A stretch of 52,906 nucleotides of DNA from Arenibacter catalasegens (GCF_002909235.1 NZ_PHQQ01000034.1:1-52906); one strand, 5' to 3'. Shown: positions 8,311 through 17,739, numbered from the stretch's first letter. Numbers and translations are program-made. The notes: a model not told the origin generated them from the sequence alone.

Positions 8311-9750
8311 TTATTTATTATCCAAGACCCAAGTATCCTTGCTGCCTCCTCCTTGTGAAGAATTTACGACTAACGACCCCTTTTTCAACGCTACCCTGGT
8401 CAACGCCCCTGGTATTACCTTGATATCCTTTCCATAGAGAATATAGGGTCTTAAATCTACATGTCGGCCCTCTATACTATTATCACAGAGTGTTGGCACT
8501 CGGGAAAGGTTGATCATTGGTTGTGCAATATAATTCCTAGGATTGTTTTTGATTTTCTTTACGAACTCCTCTTGTTCCGCTTTTGTAGCATGTGGACCTA
8601 TCAACATTCCATATCCTCCAGAACCATCTGTCTGTTTAACCACCAATTCCGCAATGTTTTCTATAACATATTTGCAATCTTGTTCTTCAGCACATATATA
8701 TGTTTTAATATTTGGTATTAGTGCCTCCTCGCCCAAATAATATTTTATCAACCTTGGAATATAGGCATAAACTGCCTTGTCATCAGCTACACCAGCTCCT
8801 GGGGCATTCACCAATACCACATTTCCCTTTAAATAGGCCCCGAACAGCCCGGGAGTTCCTAAAAGCGAATCTTTATTGAATACCAATGGGTCAATAAATT
8901 CATCATCCACCCTGCGGTAAATAACATCGACCTTTTGTAGACCATTTGTGGTCATCATATAAACAAAATCGCCTTTGACTACCAAATCTCCTCCTTCCAC
9001 TAATTCAGCTCCCATTTGTTGTGCCAGATAAGCATGTTCAAAATAAGCTGAATTATAGATCCCAGGTGTTAATACCACAATAGTGGGTTTATTGACTTTC
9101 GTTAGGGACTCTAGCATATCCCTTAAATAGTGCGAATAATCGTGGACCGGCCTAACATGTAGTTGCTCAAACATTTCTGGAAAAGTACGTTTCAAGATCT
9201 CCCTATTTTCCAGCATATAGGATACTCCGGATGGGCACCTTAAATTATCTTCCAACACATAAAACTTTCCATCTGCTCCTCGGATGAGATCGGTACCGGA
9301 GATATGGCTCCAGACCTTTTCCGGTGGTGTAAGCCCAATACATTCTTTAAGATAACTAGCGCTCGAAAGCACCAACTCTTTGAGAATAATCTTATCCTTT
9401 AGGACCTTTTGGTCATTATAAATATCATTAATAAATAAATTTAGAGCTACTATTCTTTGTTGGAGTCCCTTTGATAAATAGTCCCAATCTGCACCGCTCA
9501 CTATTCTTGGAATGATGTCTAAATGGAGAATACGCTCAACCCCTTGATTGTCACTATATACATTAAAAGTCATGCCCAGGGATAACTGTGCACGATCGGT
9601 TGAATGCTGAAGGAAATTAAGTTTGTTCCAACTTACTTTCTCTAGGCGTTTTTTAAATAGTTCATAACTTGGTCGCACTTCATGGGCATCGTTGAACATT
9701 TCGTCATAAAAACCTTTTATCGTATACTCGTCAAAATTAATTTTAGGCAT
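8311..9750 (-). CDS. Circularly permuted type 2 ATP-grasp protein
   Basis: A 479-aa amide ligase-like enzyme. Recognisable elements in order are: the family opening FYDEMF...RPSYELFKKRLE; DLIRGADGKFYVLEDNLRCPSGVSYMLENR (about 160-190), the permuted ATP-grasp metal/nucleotide region; RRVDDEFIDPL; NAPGAGVADDKAVYAYIPRLI; and VVKQTDGSGGYGMLIGP with the Gly-rich loop. It is predicted to form peptide bonds using ATP. It is the first gene of the operon that continues with alpha-E, the small membrane peptide and the transglutaminase. The peptide made is not known. Confidence 0.93.
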   Translation of the reverse strand: MPKINFDEYTIKGFYDEMFNDAHEVRPSYELFKKRLEKVSWNKLNFLQHSTDRAQLSLGMTFNVYSDNQGVERILHLDIIPRIVSGADWDYLSKGLQQRIVALNLFINDIYNDQKVLKDKIILKELVLSSASYLKECIGLTPPEKVWSHISGTDLIRGADGKFYVLEDNLRCPSGVSYMLENREILKRTFPEMFEQLHVRPVHDYSHYLRDMLESLTKVNKPTIVVLTPGIYNSAYFEHAYLAQQMGAELVEGGDLVVKGDFVYMMTTNGLQKVDVIYRRVDDEFIDPLVFNKDSLLGTPGLFGAYLKGNVVLVNAPGAGVADDKAVYAYIPRLIKYYLGEEALIPNIKTYICAEEQDCKYVIENIAELVVKQTDGSGGYGMLIGPHATKAEQEEFVKKIKNNPRNYIAQPMINLSRVPTLCDNSIEGRHVDLRPYILYGKDIKVIPGALTRVALKKGSLVVNSSQGGGSKDTWVLDNK

Positions 9751-10157
9751 ATTGTTGAAGTGTAGTTGAATAGTGTGTCAGATTTTAAAGAGGAGCTCAA
9801 TCTAACCTGTTGGAATAGCGTTCCTTTTAAAGATAGTGTAAAAAGTTTATTTAAACTAGAGCCACAGTAATAAAGTCAATAGAATCCAAGGACGATATTA
9901 TATAAAACCTAATAATCATAACTATTAAAACTTGGCAATGGGTTTGAAGTAAAATATTTGTGGATTAGTGTAATAACCTTAACCACTAATTCAATGTTCC
10001 CTGAGGTCCATCACAATACCAATGCAGTTTAGAGAGCAATTATAATCTCAAAAATGAAACTCTTTTCTTGGGATAAAGTTTCATCCCAACTTAACTACAC
10101 ATTCAACTCACTTATTTTAGCCATAGCAAGTGAAGGCAATAGTATAAAGTTTAGGAA
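9751..10157. other. Intergenic region upstream of the ATP-grasp operon
   Basis: About 400 bp without a reading frame. It should hold the minus-strand promoter of the ATP-grasp operon; I see no convincing -7/-33 pair and no repeat. Confidence 0.4.
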
Positions 10158-11201
10158 CTATCGTTTCGGCAATAGCAATTGGTGAATAAACGTCATTTTA
10201 TTTACTACCCCCGGAGTAATCACAAACGGATATACATCGGGGACACCCATCGCTCGATTGAGGCTATTGACCGCAAATGATAATGGTATACAAGTATTGA
10301 TAATAGTTTCAAAGTTTTTTACGGAGTAAGGATCAGATGTTGCTTCAATCCGCATGTTTTTTGAAATATCTGTAGAATTAACCTTCAAACCAAAAAAATG
10401 TGCCGTCTCTACCATGTCCATAATGTGCAGATAATGAGCCCAGGTCTCGGCCCAATCTTCCCAAGGGTGTGATGTTGCATATTTGCTAATGAATGAGTCT
10501 CCCCAATTGGAAGGTGCACCATGTTTGTAGTAGGCTTGTAAAGAACTACTATAACTCACTTCCTCATTTCCAAAGATTGTCCTAAATGACGATAAAATAT
10601 CCTTGTTTTTTGAAACTAATTGTTCCCAGAAGTAATGACCTACTTCATGTCTCAAGTGGCCGATTAGCGTCCGATAAGGCTCCTGCATCTCCTTTCTTGT
10701 TTGCTCCCGAAAAACGGAATCTGCCTCTCGGATCAAGATAGTTATTACACCATTTGCGTGACCGGTCATAATCTTTAAGTTGTTCCTTTTGGCTATAAAG
10801 TCAAAACACAACCCTTCATTATTAACCATCTTACTTGGCAAATCCAGACCGATTTTTTGAAGCTGATATATAAGTCGGTGTTTGGCAACTTCCAAGTTTC
10901 TCCATTTCGCAAAGTTCTCTATTTCCGACAGATTGGGGATTGTTCTATTGAGCTGGCATGCTGGGCAATAATCATGTTTTTCGTTCTTTTCGAGTAGCCA
11001 ATTGCAAACTTTATGCTCCTTGTTTTTACAGTACTTGTACTCAATTTTTTCCCGGTCAGAAATCAAAGAAGTGCTCAAGGGGTCAAAGGTGAGCATTTTA
11101 CGGTCTGCGGCCCGATAACCGCATGAATGTCCGCAATTATCACATTGGTTATTTTCAAAAAATAAGGGATAATTACAATGACCACACTCAAAAACTTTCA
11201 T
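10158..11201 (-). CDS. Putative zinc-binding metallopeptidase with N-terminal zinc ribbon
   Basis: A 347-aa cytosolic protein. The first 30 residues hold a zinc ribbon (FECGHCNYPL, then CDNCGHSCG), with more paired cysteines at about 66 and 79-82 (YCPAC). The peptidase signature HEVGH is at residues 185-189 (LIGHLRHEVGHYFWEQL), and a downstream acidic ATSHPWEDWAETWAHYLHI segment supplies the likely third ligand. This matches the family annotated as 'putative zinc-binding metallopeptidase' (DUF2248-like) of about 340-370 aa. The substrate is unknown. Monocistronic, next to a scarred region. Confidence 0.85.
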   Translation of the reverse strand: MKVFECGHCNYPLFFENNQCDNCGHSCGYRAADRKMLTFDPLSTSLISDREKIEYKYCKNKEHKVCNWLLEKNEKHDYCPACQLNRTIPNLSEIENFAKWRNLEVAKHRLIYQLQKIGLDLPSKMVNNEGLCFDFIAKRNNLKIMTGHANGVITILIREADSVFREQTRKEMQEPYRTLIGHLRHEVGHYFWEQLVSKNKDILSSFRTIFGNEEVSYSSSLQAYYKHGAPSNWGDSFISKYATSHPWEDWAETWAHYLHIMDMVETAHFFGLKVNSTDISKNMRIEATSDPYSVKNFETIINTCIPLSFAVNSLNRAMGVPDVYPFVITPGVVNKMTFIHQLLLPKR

Positions 11202-11474
11202 AGATATTAAATTAATGTTGAATCACGTGACTACAAATTATGAACATGATCTTCTCTAGGGATCAGGTCTTGGCTTTTCAGTATAAAAATAACAGTCCAT
11301 AGTACTGAAACAAAGATGATCTATATTTCGCATATGTCTCATTTCAAGAAATAATAAATCGACTCAAAATTAATAGTTGAATGTGGAGTTTGAACATTTC
11401 ATAAAATATTTATCGGATAAGTTGTCATATTTTTAAAACTCCTGTAACTAAGGTAGTAGAGACAAGTCATAAGA

Positions 11475-11771
11475 ATGGGCAAAGAACTTGAAAACACTTT
11501 TCTAGAGGCATTGGAACAGAATCAACAAAAGTTGCTGAGAATTTATTCCGTTTACGCTAAAGATGCCGAAGATACCAAAGACCTCTTCCAAGAAGTATTG
11601 ATCCATATTTGGCAATCAATGCCCAATTTTAAGTCCAACTCTTTATTGTCCACCTGGATATTTCGCATCACCTTGAATGTTTGTCTACGTTTATCTAAAG
11701 AAATCTTAACACTAGTGTACATTATAATTAAAGATAAAAAAAATTGCACGCAATTGATTATATTCATTTGA
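11475..11771 (+). pseudogene. Sigma-70 family (ECF) factor truncated after region 2
   Basis: Residues 1-75 match an ECF sigma factor region 2: LEQNQQKLLRIYSVYAKDAEDTKDLFQEVLIHIWQSMPNFKSNSLLSTWIFRITLNVCL, containing the core-binding DLFQEVLIxIW and -10-recognition STWIFRI segments. After NVCLRLSKEI the frame turns into low-complexity sequence (LTLVYIIIKDKK) and stops at 98 aa. Region 4, needed for -35 recognition, is missing, whereas a normal factor would be about 160-180 aa. The break lies close to a tRNA fragment, so the gene was probably cut by an integration or deletion. Probably non-functional. Confidence 0.8.
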
Positions 11772-11859
11772 TATCAAATGACACCAAAGTAAGTTTATGT
11801 TTCTGAATATAAGCCATATACATATCTATTTGTTATGTTTTGGAGCTACAATCGCAGTT

Positions 11860-11903
11860 CTGGCAGGCAAGAGGTCACCGGTTCGACTCCAGTATTCTCC
11901 ACG
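11860..11903 (+). tRNA. 3' half of a tRNA-Ala (partial, pseudo)
   Basis: This segment reads from an anticodon-loop-like TGGCAGGCAAG through the variable region GAGGTCA, the T arm ACCGG-TTCGACT-CCAGT (one C-A mismatch) to TATTCTCCACG. That order and the GGTTCGACTCC core match the 3' half of a flavobacterial tRNA-Ala whose acceptor would begin GGAGAAT. No intact 5' half precedes it, although GGAGCTACAATCGCAG just upstream may be a decayed piece. 3' tRNA fragments like this are typical attachment-site duplicates left by integrative elements. Confidence 0.6.
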
Positions 11904-11970
11904 ATCAAGCGCAATTGGTTGTGAGATTTTGGATTTAGGCAGATATAAGTGATAGTCTAAACTGGAATAA

Positions 11971-12153
11971 TTCTATATTCTAACCTCTCTGAACTGCGCC
12001 CTAAATGCTTTTATTTTTACGTTGAAGGATTCGGACGAAGCCTTAGTCCAAATCAGTAAAACTCTTCTGGAAATCAAAAAGGTATTGGCATTTATATCGT
12101 TACTCCACTCTTTTAATGTCTGTTTTCCTATGTTTACTACTTTTATCTTTTAG
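11971..12153 (+). pseudogene. Orphan open frame, possible gene remnant
   Basis: A plus-strand frame without any start codon whose translation includes KDSDEALVQISKTLLEIKK and then a hydrophobic tail (AFISLLHSFNVCFPM). The amphipathic helix followed by a hydrophobic segment looks protein-like, and it lies downstream of the broken sigma gene, so it could be the tail of a former operon partner. I do not recognise a family. Confidence 0.3.
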
Positions 12154-12360
12154 AGTAGGTGCCTAAGTCAAAATAATTAATTTATTCCCTTTCAATTTCC
12201 GTGTTATAATAAGAAATCGACTACGAATTATGCAATGGACGTTGAATAATAAAAAGCCAACAAGATTTGTATTATTTTAGGTCTTTTTCTATTTAATAGA
12301 TTTCCGGTTTTCAACATAGAAAAAACTAGAAATAATAATCCTAATGTAAAATAAACAATT

Positions 12361-13305
12361 ATGAGCAGCAATATTTTGAGGAAAATGTTAATTCTATCAT
12401 TCATTTTTCAGACGTGTTTTCAATATTCGGCTTACTCACAATCCACAGTAACTTTAGATAACGGAGAACTTAAAGCAACTTTTGTAGATAATAGTTCCTA
12501 TGGAGTGCACAAAGAAGGCTATAATGGTATATCAGAACTTTTTCATAAGGATCAAGATTCTACGCTATTTGTTCCCCATTTCGCTGGGGTTAACTTGGAA
12601 CATATTTTTGGTGGGGATTCACTAATATCACTTTTTGAGCCTAGACGTGAACCAATGACTATAAAAAGTATTTCTGATAAAAAAGTTATGCTTCATCAGC
12701 CAAAAACAAGCATTTCAAAAGTAGAAAGTTGGACAACTTTTCAATTGGTAGACCCTCATTACATAGATGTAGAGTTTAATTTTGTAGTCCATGACAAAAG
12801 CATGTTTAAACATGGATACGTTGGATTATTTTGGGCTTCTTATATTAATTTTCCGGAAAAACTGGGAATTAATTTCAAAGGAAAAAAGAAGAATAGTAGT
12901 GTTTCAAGCCAATGGATATATGCCCTTTCTGCGAAACACAATGAGAATGGCACCCATATAGGCGACAATGATAATTATAACTTGTATACAGCACCCAATT
13001 TTAATGTAGGTCTTACTGTAGAAGTCTCGGAATACATTTTTACCGAGCCATATTATTATGGAAGATTTCACAATATGGTCTTTGCATATTTATTCGATAA
13101 GCCCGAGGAAGGAATTATAAGATTTTCCAAGTCTCCTAGTGGAGCTGGAAAAGGTAAGCCAGCGTGGGATTTCCAGTACATTCTGCCAGAATTTGAAGTA
13201 GGGAAAGAGTATTCAATCAAATGGAGGGTGGTATATAAAAAATGGAATGGTCAAAAAGATGTAGAAAGGGAGTATAAAAAATGGTCAAAAACGTTTAGAA
13301 AATAA
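12361..13305 (+). CDS. Secreted protein of unknown function, beta-rich
   Basis: A 314-aa protein with a Sec signal peptide (ILRKMLILSFIFQTCFQYSAYSQ, cleavage after about residue 26). The mature part begins STVTLDNGELKATFVDNSSYGVH, resembling the first strands of galactose-mutarotase-like or carbohydrate-active beta-sandwich proteins. Aromatic-rich stretches (GLFWASYINFPEK, FTEPYYYGRFHNMVFAYLF) suggest ligand-binding grooves. No catalytic motif is recognised. It lies upstream of a serine hydrolase and a sulfatase, so a role in polysaccharide handling is possible but only inferred. Confidence 0.7.
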   Translation: MSSNILRKMLILSFIFQTCFQYSAYSQSTVTLDNGELKATFVDNSSYGVHKEGYNGISELFHKDQDSTLFVPHFAGVNLEHIFGGDSLISLFEPRREPMTIKSISDKKVMLHQPKTSISKVESWTTFQLVDPHYIDVEFNFVVHDKSMFKHGYVGLFWASYINFPEKLGINFKGKKKNSSVSSQWIYALSAKHNENGTHIGDNDNYNLYTAPNFNVGLTVEVSEYIFTEPYYYGRFHNMVFAYLFDKPEEGIIRFSKSPSGAGKGKPAWDFQYILPEFEVGKEYSIKWRVVYKKWNGQKDVEREYKKWSKTFRK

Positions 13306-13677
13306 TTCTTGTAAAATAGGATTTGCTCTAATTAAAGTGTGGGAAGATAGAATTAAAGTATGTTTAATATACGGAGTAAATCTTAATGGAGTGCATTCAA
13401 TTGTTATTGATGCATTAATGTTTTATAAGTAAATGGACTGACTATTTTAACTTTGAATATAATTGGGAGTGATACATTCGGCAGTCCTCCGCTAATACGG
13501 AGTGGATAAAATTTGAGATGTCGAAATTGATGCTAGAGGTACAGTCGAGCTTAGAACGATTCATACATCAATAAAGTATAGGGAGTTAATGGAAATAACC
13601 CCTAGATTGGGAAAAATTGACGAACTTATTAAAGTAATGGAGGAATAACAGATGCCAAACACACTAACCTAAAGAAG
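13306..13677. other. Intergenic region with a decayed reading frame
   Basis: The only structure I see is the open frame at 13517-13648 described separately. The rest is AT-rich with stops in all frames. Confidence 0.4.
13517..13648 (+). pseudogene. 3' tail of a lost gene (43 codons)
   Basis: An open frame of 43 codons bounded by TGA at 13514 and TAA at 13646. It reads DVEIDARGTVELRTIHTSIK, then RELMEITPRLGKIDELIKVMEE. The helical, charged C-terminus looks like the end of a real protein, but there is no start codon. Another frame just upstream (EWIKFEMSKLMLEVQ, to about 13540) may be the earlier part with a frameshift between. The family is not recognised. Confidence 0.3.
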
Positions 13678-15000
13678 ATGAAAAACATACTACTACTAAT
13701 CACCTTTGTACTAAGCACAAATTTGTCCGCCCAAGATTTCGACCGGAAAAAAATGGACAGTCTTTTCACGCTTATCGAATCGAACCAAAAGGGAATGGGG
13801 AGTATTTACATTTCTGAAGAGGGAAAGGAAGCCTATCACCATGCATTCGGCTTTGCTAGCAAAGAAGACAACATAAAGGCCACCGATAAAACCAAATACC
13901 GTATCGGCTCTATTTCCAAGACCTTTACGGCTTCTATTATCTTGAGATTGATCGAGAACGGTAAATTAAGTTTGAGCACCAAACTCTCGGATTTTTATCC
14001 GGAAATCAAGAACTCCCAAGAAATAACTATAGCGCAATTATTAAAACATCGTAGCGGCATATTTAATTTTACAAGTGCCGAGGATTTTACCTCTTGGATG
14101 GAACAGCCCATATCAAAAGAAGACCTTGTCAAAAAAATCGCAGGAAACGGTAGTGTTTTTGAGCCCAATGCCAAATTTGAATATTCCAACTCCAATTATG
14201 TGTTGCTTTCCTTTATTGCGGAAAAAGTAGAAAATAAAGACTTGGCTCAGCTGATAAAGGAGATGGTTTGCAAGCCCTGCGCTTTGGAAAACACCTATTA
14301 TGGTGCTAAAATAGCAACAAAAAATAATGAAGCCAAGTCCTACACAAAATCCAACGAATGGCAATTGGCCCCTGAATCTGATATGTCCATTCCTCAAGGC
14401 GCCGGTGCCATTGTTGCCACCCCCAAGGACCTGAACATATTCTTGAACTGCCTTTTTAACTATAAAATTGTTTCAGAGAAAACGGTGCAGGCAATGATGG
14501 AAATTGAGGATGGCTATGGCCTAGGTATGTTTCAAGTCCCATTTTACGATAAAAAAGCATTTGGGCACAATGGAGCAATAGACGGTTTCCAATCCAATGC
14601 CTACTATTTTCCAGTAGAAAACGTTTCTATAGCATTTACGGCAAATGGCTTGGCCATGCCCATAAACGATATCATGATCGGGGCATTGAGTATCTATTTT
14701 GGAAAAGATTATAGTCTCCCGGAATTTAAAGAAACGAAGGCCTTAAATCTAAAGTCGGAAGACTTGGATAAATATCTCGGTGTGTTTTCAAGTCCAAGTT
14801 TTCCTTTAAAAATAACCATAACCAAAAAAGATAATATACTGGTGGGCCAGGCAACCGGTCAACCTTCATTTTCCCTAGAGGCCTATGAAACTGACAAGTT
14901 CAAATTTGAGCAGGCTGGATTAAAATTGGAATTTATTCCATTAGGCAATAAAATGATATTGAAACAGGGAGGTGGGGAATATGAACTAACAAAAGAGTAG
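13678..15000 (+). CDS. Serine hydrolase, class C beta-lactamase family
   Basis: A 440-aa exported hydrolase with a signal peptide (MKNILLLITFVLSTNLSAQ). The penicillin-binding/beta-lactamase C motifs are present: SxxK as Ser78-Ile-Ser-Lys81 (YRIGSISKTFTAS), YxN as Tyr169-Ser-Asn171 (FEYSNSNYVLL), and the HxG-type third motif in FGHNGAIDGF near residue 299. A C-terminal beta domain (about 360-440) resembles the small barrel appended to many such esterases or peptidases. It may act on D-amino-acid peptides or esters in the periplasm; true beta-lactamase activity is not implied. Confidence 0.92.
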   Translation: MKNILLLITFVLSTNLSAQDFDRKKMDSLFTLIESNQKGMGSIYISEEGKEAYHHAFGFASKEDNIKATDKTKYRIGSISKTFTASIILRLIENGKLSLSTKLSDFYPEIKNSQEITIAQLLKHRSGIFNFTSAEDFTSWMEQPISKEDLVKKIAGNGSVFEPNAKFEYSNSNYVLLSFIAEKVENKDLAQLIKEMVCKPCALENTYYGAKIATKNNEAKSYTKSNEWQLAPESDMSIPQGAGAIVATPKDLNIFLNCLFNYKIVSEKTVQAMMEIEDGYGLGMFQVPFYDKKAFGHNGAIDGFQSNAYYFPVENVSIAFTANGLAMPINDIMIGALSIYFGKDYSLPEFKETKALNLKSEDLDKYLGVFSSPSFPLKITITKKDNILVGQATGQPSFSLEAYETDKFKFEQAGLKLEFIPLGNKMILKQGGGEYELTKE

Positions 15001-15217
15001 TTTCTGCCAGTATTAAAATTCTACATACACCGACTATTAAGTGAACTAATTTGTGGAAAAATCCATTATAAACCTGCTAACTACTTTTTTATATACAGAT
15101 TAGGTCAAGATTAACTTCTAATAAGTTATAGGTGATGTTAAGACACTGCTAAAGGTAAGTCTATAATATTTGTTAATTTAAGGTCCTAAAATAAACGCAA
15201 TTTATCCAGACCCGAAA

Positions 15218-17068
15218 ATGACTAAATATCACACTAACTACATCGCCGTATTAGTATTAATAATGACTTGTGCAAACATGTTACAAGCTCAGGACCTACC
15301 TAATATTCTTTGGATTACGAGCGAGGACAATAGTGCCTTTCTAGGCTGCTATGGTGATGAATTTGCCAATACCCCCAATCTTGACAAATTGGCAAGTGAA
15401 GGTTTTTTGTACACTCATGCCTATGCCAATGCCCCCGTTTGTGCACCGGCGCGTAACACCATTATTTCGGGAATATATGCCAATTCTGGAGGCCACTCCA
15501 ATATGCGAAGTAACTACCCTAGGGGTAAACAAGTAAAATTCCATGTAGAAGCTATGAGGGAATTGGGCTATTATACTACCAATTCTGTTAAAACCGACTA
15601 CAACACCAATGTAGCTAAAGAAGTATGGGATGAAAGTAGTTCAGATGCCCACTATAAAAATGCACCACAGGGAAAGCCTTGGTTTGCCATTTTTAATACC
15701 ACCATAACCCATGAAAGTAAAATTCATGAGCAGTTGCCTATAAGTGAGTTGGGTCACGATCCCAAAAAAGTCCCTATAGCTCCTTACCATCCCCGTACCC
15801 CAGATATGGAACGCGACTGGGCACAGTATTATGACCGGATTCAACAAATGGATGCTTTTGTAGGCGAACGATTAAAAGAATTGGAGGAATCGGGAATGGC
15901 CGATAATACAATCGTCATTTATTACGCAGACCACGGCGGTGTATTGGCTCGCAGCAAGCGATATGTATACGAAACAGGAACTCATGTCCCCTTTATTGTG
16001 CGCATCCCTGAAAAATATAAAAAATTCTGGCCTGCCAAGGAGCCCAATTCAAAAGTAGACCGCTTGATCAGCTTTGTTGATCTATATCCTACCTTACTAA
16101 GTTTGGTTGGAGCTCAAGTACCGGAACAGTTACAAGGAGAAGCATTCTTAGGTGAAAATATTAGCCCGGATCCAAAATATGCCTATATGTTCCGTGACCG
16201 CATGGACGAATGGTATGATATGAGCAGGGCCGTTAGAAGTAAAAAATACCGTTACATCCACAATTACATGCCCCACAGAATTTATGCGCTGCCAATAGAG
16301 TATTTGTTCAGGGCCAAGTCCTTGCAATCATGGCAAACAGCCTATGAAAATGGTGATTGCAACAAAATTCAAAGCGCCTATTGGAATACAAAGCCAGTAG
16401 AGGAATTGTACGATACAGAAAATGATCCTTGGGAAACAAACAACCTGGCCGATAATGCCGAATACGCAGCTATTTTAAAGGAAATGCGCACGGCCAACCG
16501 TAACTGGATAATAAAAATTAAAGATACCGGGTTTATGCCCGAGGATGAGCGCACCATAAGAGCAAAAGATCAGACTATCTTCGATTACTTTCAAAGCGGT
16601 GAAGTACCCATTCAGAAAATCATTGAGGCAGCAGAACTTGCCTCATTTGGTAAAGTTGAAAATAAACAAAAGATGTTAGAGTTCCTTAAATCCAATGAAT
16701 CTGCAATTCGCTATTGGGGCGCAATGGGTCTACTACTTCTCGAGGATAAAGGACAACCTGAAATTTCTGCCTTAAAAAAGGCCATCTACGACCCTTCGGT
16801 GAGCGTGGCAGTGGTAGCTGCAGAATCACTTTACATCCTTGGGGAGAAACAAGAAGCTTACAAAGGCTTCTTAAGGGCGTTAAAAACCGACAGGGAATTT
16901 GCCCAAACACAGGCGATGAATTCTATTTATTTGATTGATGACAACAGCCAATTATTAAAAGAAGAGGTCTTAAATACACTAAAGCGAATGAAAATTTCAG
17001 ATCGCAGTAAATACAATTACAGGGCTGCCATGAACTTGGTCAACAAATGGGGACTTAACATTAATTAA
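15218..17068 (+). CDS. Sulfatase, N-sulfoglucosamine sulfohydrolase-like
   Basis: A 616-aa exported sulfatase with signal peptide LVLIMTCANMLQA. NILWITSEDNSAFLGCYGD provides the metal-binding Asp of the alkaline-phosphatase superfamily. The formylglycine motif is Cys75-Ala-Pro-Ala-Arg79 (APVCAPARNT). IYYADHGGVLARSKRYVYETGTHVPFIVR carries the second metal site and the substrate Lys/Arg. About residues 450-616 form a helical repeat extension, HEAT-like. It needs a sulfatase-maturating enzyme to convert Cys75; none is in the window. It probably desulfates an algal or animal polysaccharide, the exact sugar being unknown. Confidence 0.93.
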   Translation: MTKYHTNYIAVLVLIMTCANMLQAQDLPNILWITSEDNSAFLGCYGDEFANTPNLDKLASEGFLYTHAYANAPVCAPARNTIISGIYANSGGHSNMRSNYPRGKQVKFHVEAMRELGYYTTNSVKTDYNTNVAKEVWDESSSDAHYKNAPQGKPWFAIFNTTITHESKIHEQLPISELGHDPKKVPIAPYHPRTPDMERDWAQYYDRIQQMDAFVGERLKELEESGMADNTIVIYYADHGGVLARSKRYVYETGTHVPFIVRIPEKYKKFWPAKEPNSKVDRLISFVDLYPTLLSLVGAQVPEQLQGEAFLGENISPDPKYAYMFRDRMDEWYDMSRAVRSKKYRYIHNYMPHRIYALPIEYLFRAKSLQSWQTAYENGDCNKIQSAYWNTKPVEELYDTENDPWETNNLADNAEYAAILKEMRTANRNWIIKIKDTGFMPEDERTIRAKDQTIFDYFQSGEVPIQKIIEAAELASFGKVENKQKMLEFLKSNESAIRYWGAMGLLLLEDKGQPEISALKKAIYDPSVSVAVVAAESLYILGEKQEAYKGFLRALKTDREFAQTQAMNSIYLIDDNSQLLKEEVLNTLKRMKISDRSKYNYRAAMNLVNKWGLNIN

Positions 17069-17160
17069 AGACAACCGAAAAATATTAGTGAAGCACAACA
17101 CTATAGATAATGTACTCTTTTCCCATTCTGATTAAAAGGACCATTGGTGCCTTGGAAAAA

Positions 17161-17739
17161 CTATTTTGCCTTGTCCGCCATCTTTTCAAGCACATTGATT
17201 ATTTCCAATGGAGTCATCCTTTTGGTATAATTTGCCTCCACATGGCCAGCTTCAATTATTTGCTTTCTATTCACTATAAAGGTAGCTGGAACGGGTAGGG
17301 TCTTTAAACCTTCCCCATTCAATAAGGTTAAATCGCGACGCTGGTGATAATCCTCCCCTGGATCAAACTGGAGGCGGTATGCTTTTATCACTTCCTGATT
17401 TGCATCACTAAGCACTTCAAATTCAAGTTCGTTTTTTTGTGTAGCCGTTAGTGCATCATCTGGTTTTTGGGGACTAATGGCCAATAAGGTGGCCCCAAAG
17501 GATTTAATTTGGGGTAAGTATTTCTGTATCTCCCTAAGATCCAAGTTACAGATAGGGCACCATTCACCACGATAAAATTTAATGATTACAATTCCTGATT
17601 TCAATTCTTCTGACAGTGATACTTTTTTACCTAAGGCATTAAGTAACGTAAAATCAGGAGCTATATCCCCTTTAGAAAGCCCTTTTGCCTGAGAGGCATT
17701 GGCTATAACCAACTTTTGGAAATCTTGTAAATTACCCAT
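17161..17739 (-). CDS. Peroxiredoxin-like (AhpC/TSA superfamily) protein
   Basis: A 192-aa cytosolic protein of the same branch as the one at 308-817. The active-site stretch is KFYRGEWCPICNLDLREIQKYL, with a C-x-x-C pair near residues 64-67. An N-terminal extension (about 25 residues, QDFQKLVIANASQAKGLSKG) precedes APDFTLLNALGKKVSLSEEL. LLAISPQKPDDALTATQKN and FIVNRKQIIEAGHVEANYTKRM complete the thioredoxin-type fold. It is probably a peroxide- or disulfide-reducing enzyme. It is separated by 83 bp from the L,D-transpeptidase on the same strand. Confidence 0.88.
   Translation of the reverse strand: MGNLQDFQKLVIANASQAKGLSKGDIAPDFTLLNALGKKVSLSEELKSGIVIIKFYRGEWCPICNLDLREIQKYLPQIKSFGATLLAISPQKPDDALTATQKNELEFEVLSDANQEVIKAYRLQFDPGEDYHQRRDLTLLNGEGLKTLPVPATFIVNRKQIIEAGHVEANYTKRMTPLEIINVLEKMADKAK

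Larger units (their letters stand above)
11772..12360. other. Scarred intergenic region
   Basis: About 590 bp between the truncated sigma gene and a secreted protein gene. It contains a 3'-half tRNA-like segment (11860-11903) and an orphan open frame at 11971-12153 without a start codon. The remainder is AT-rich and shows nothing I recognise. Confidence 0.5.
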
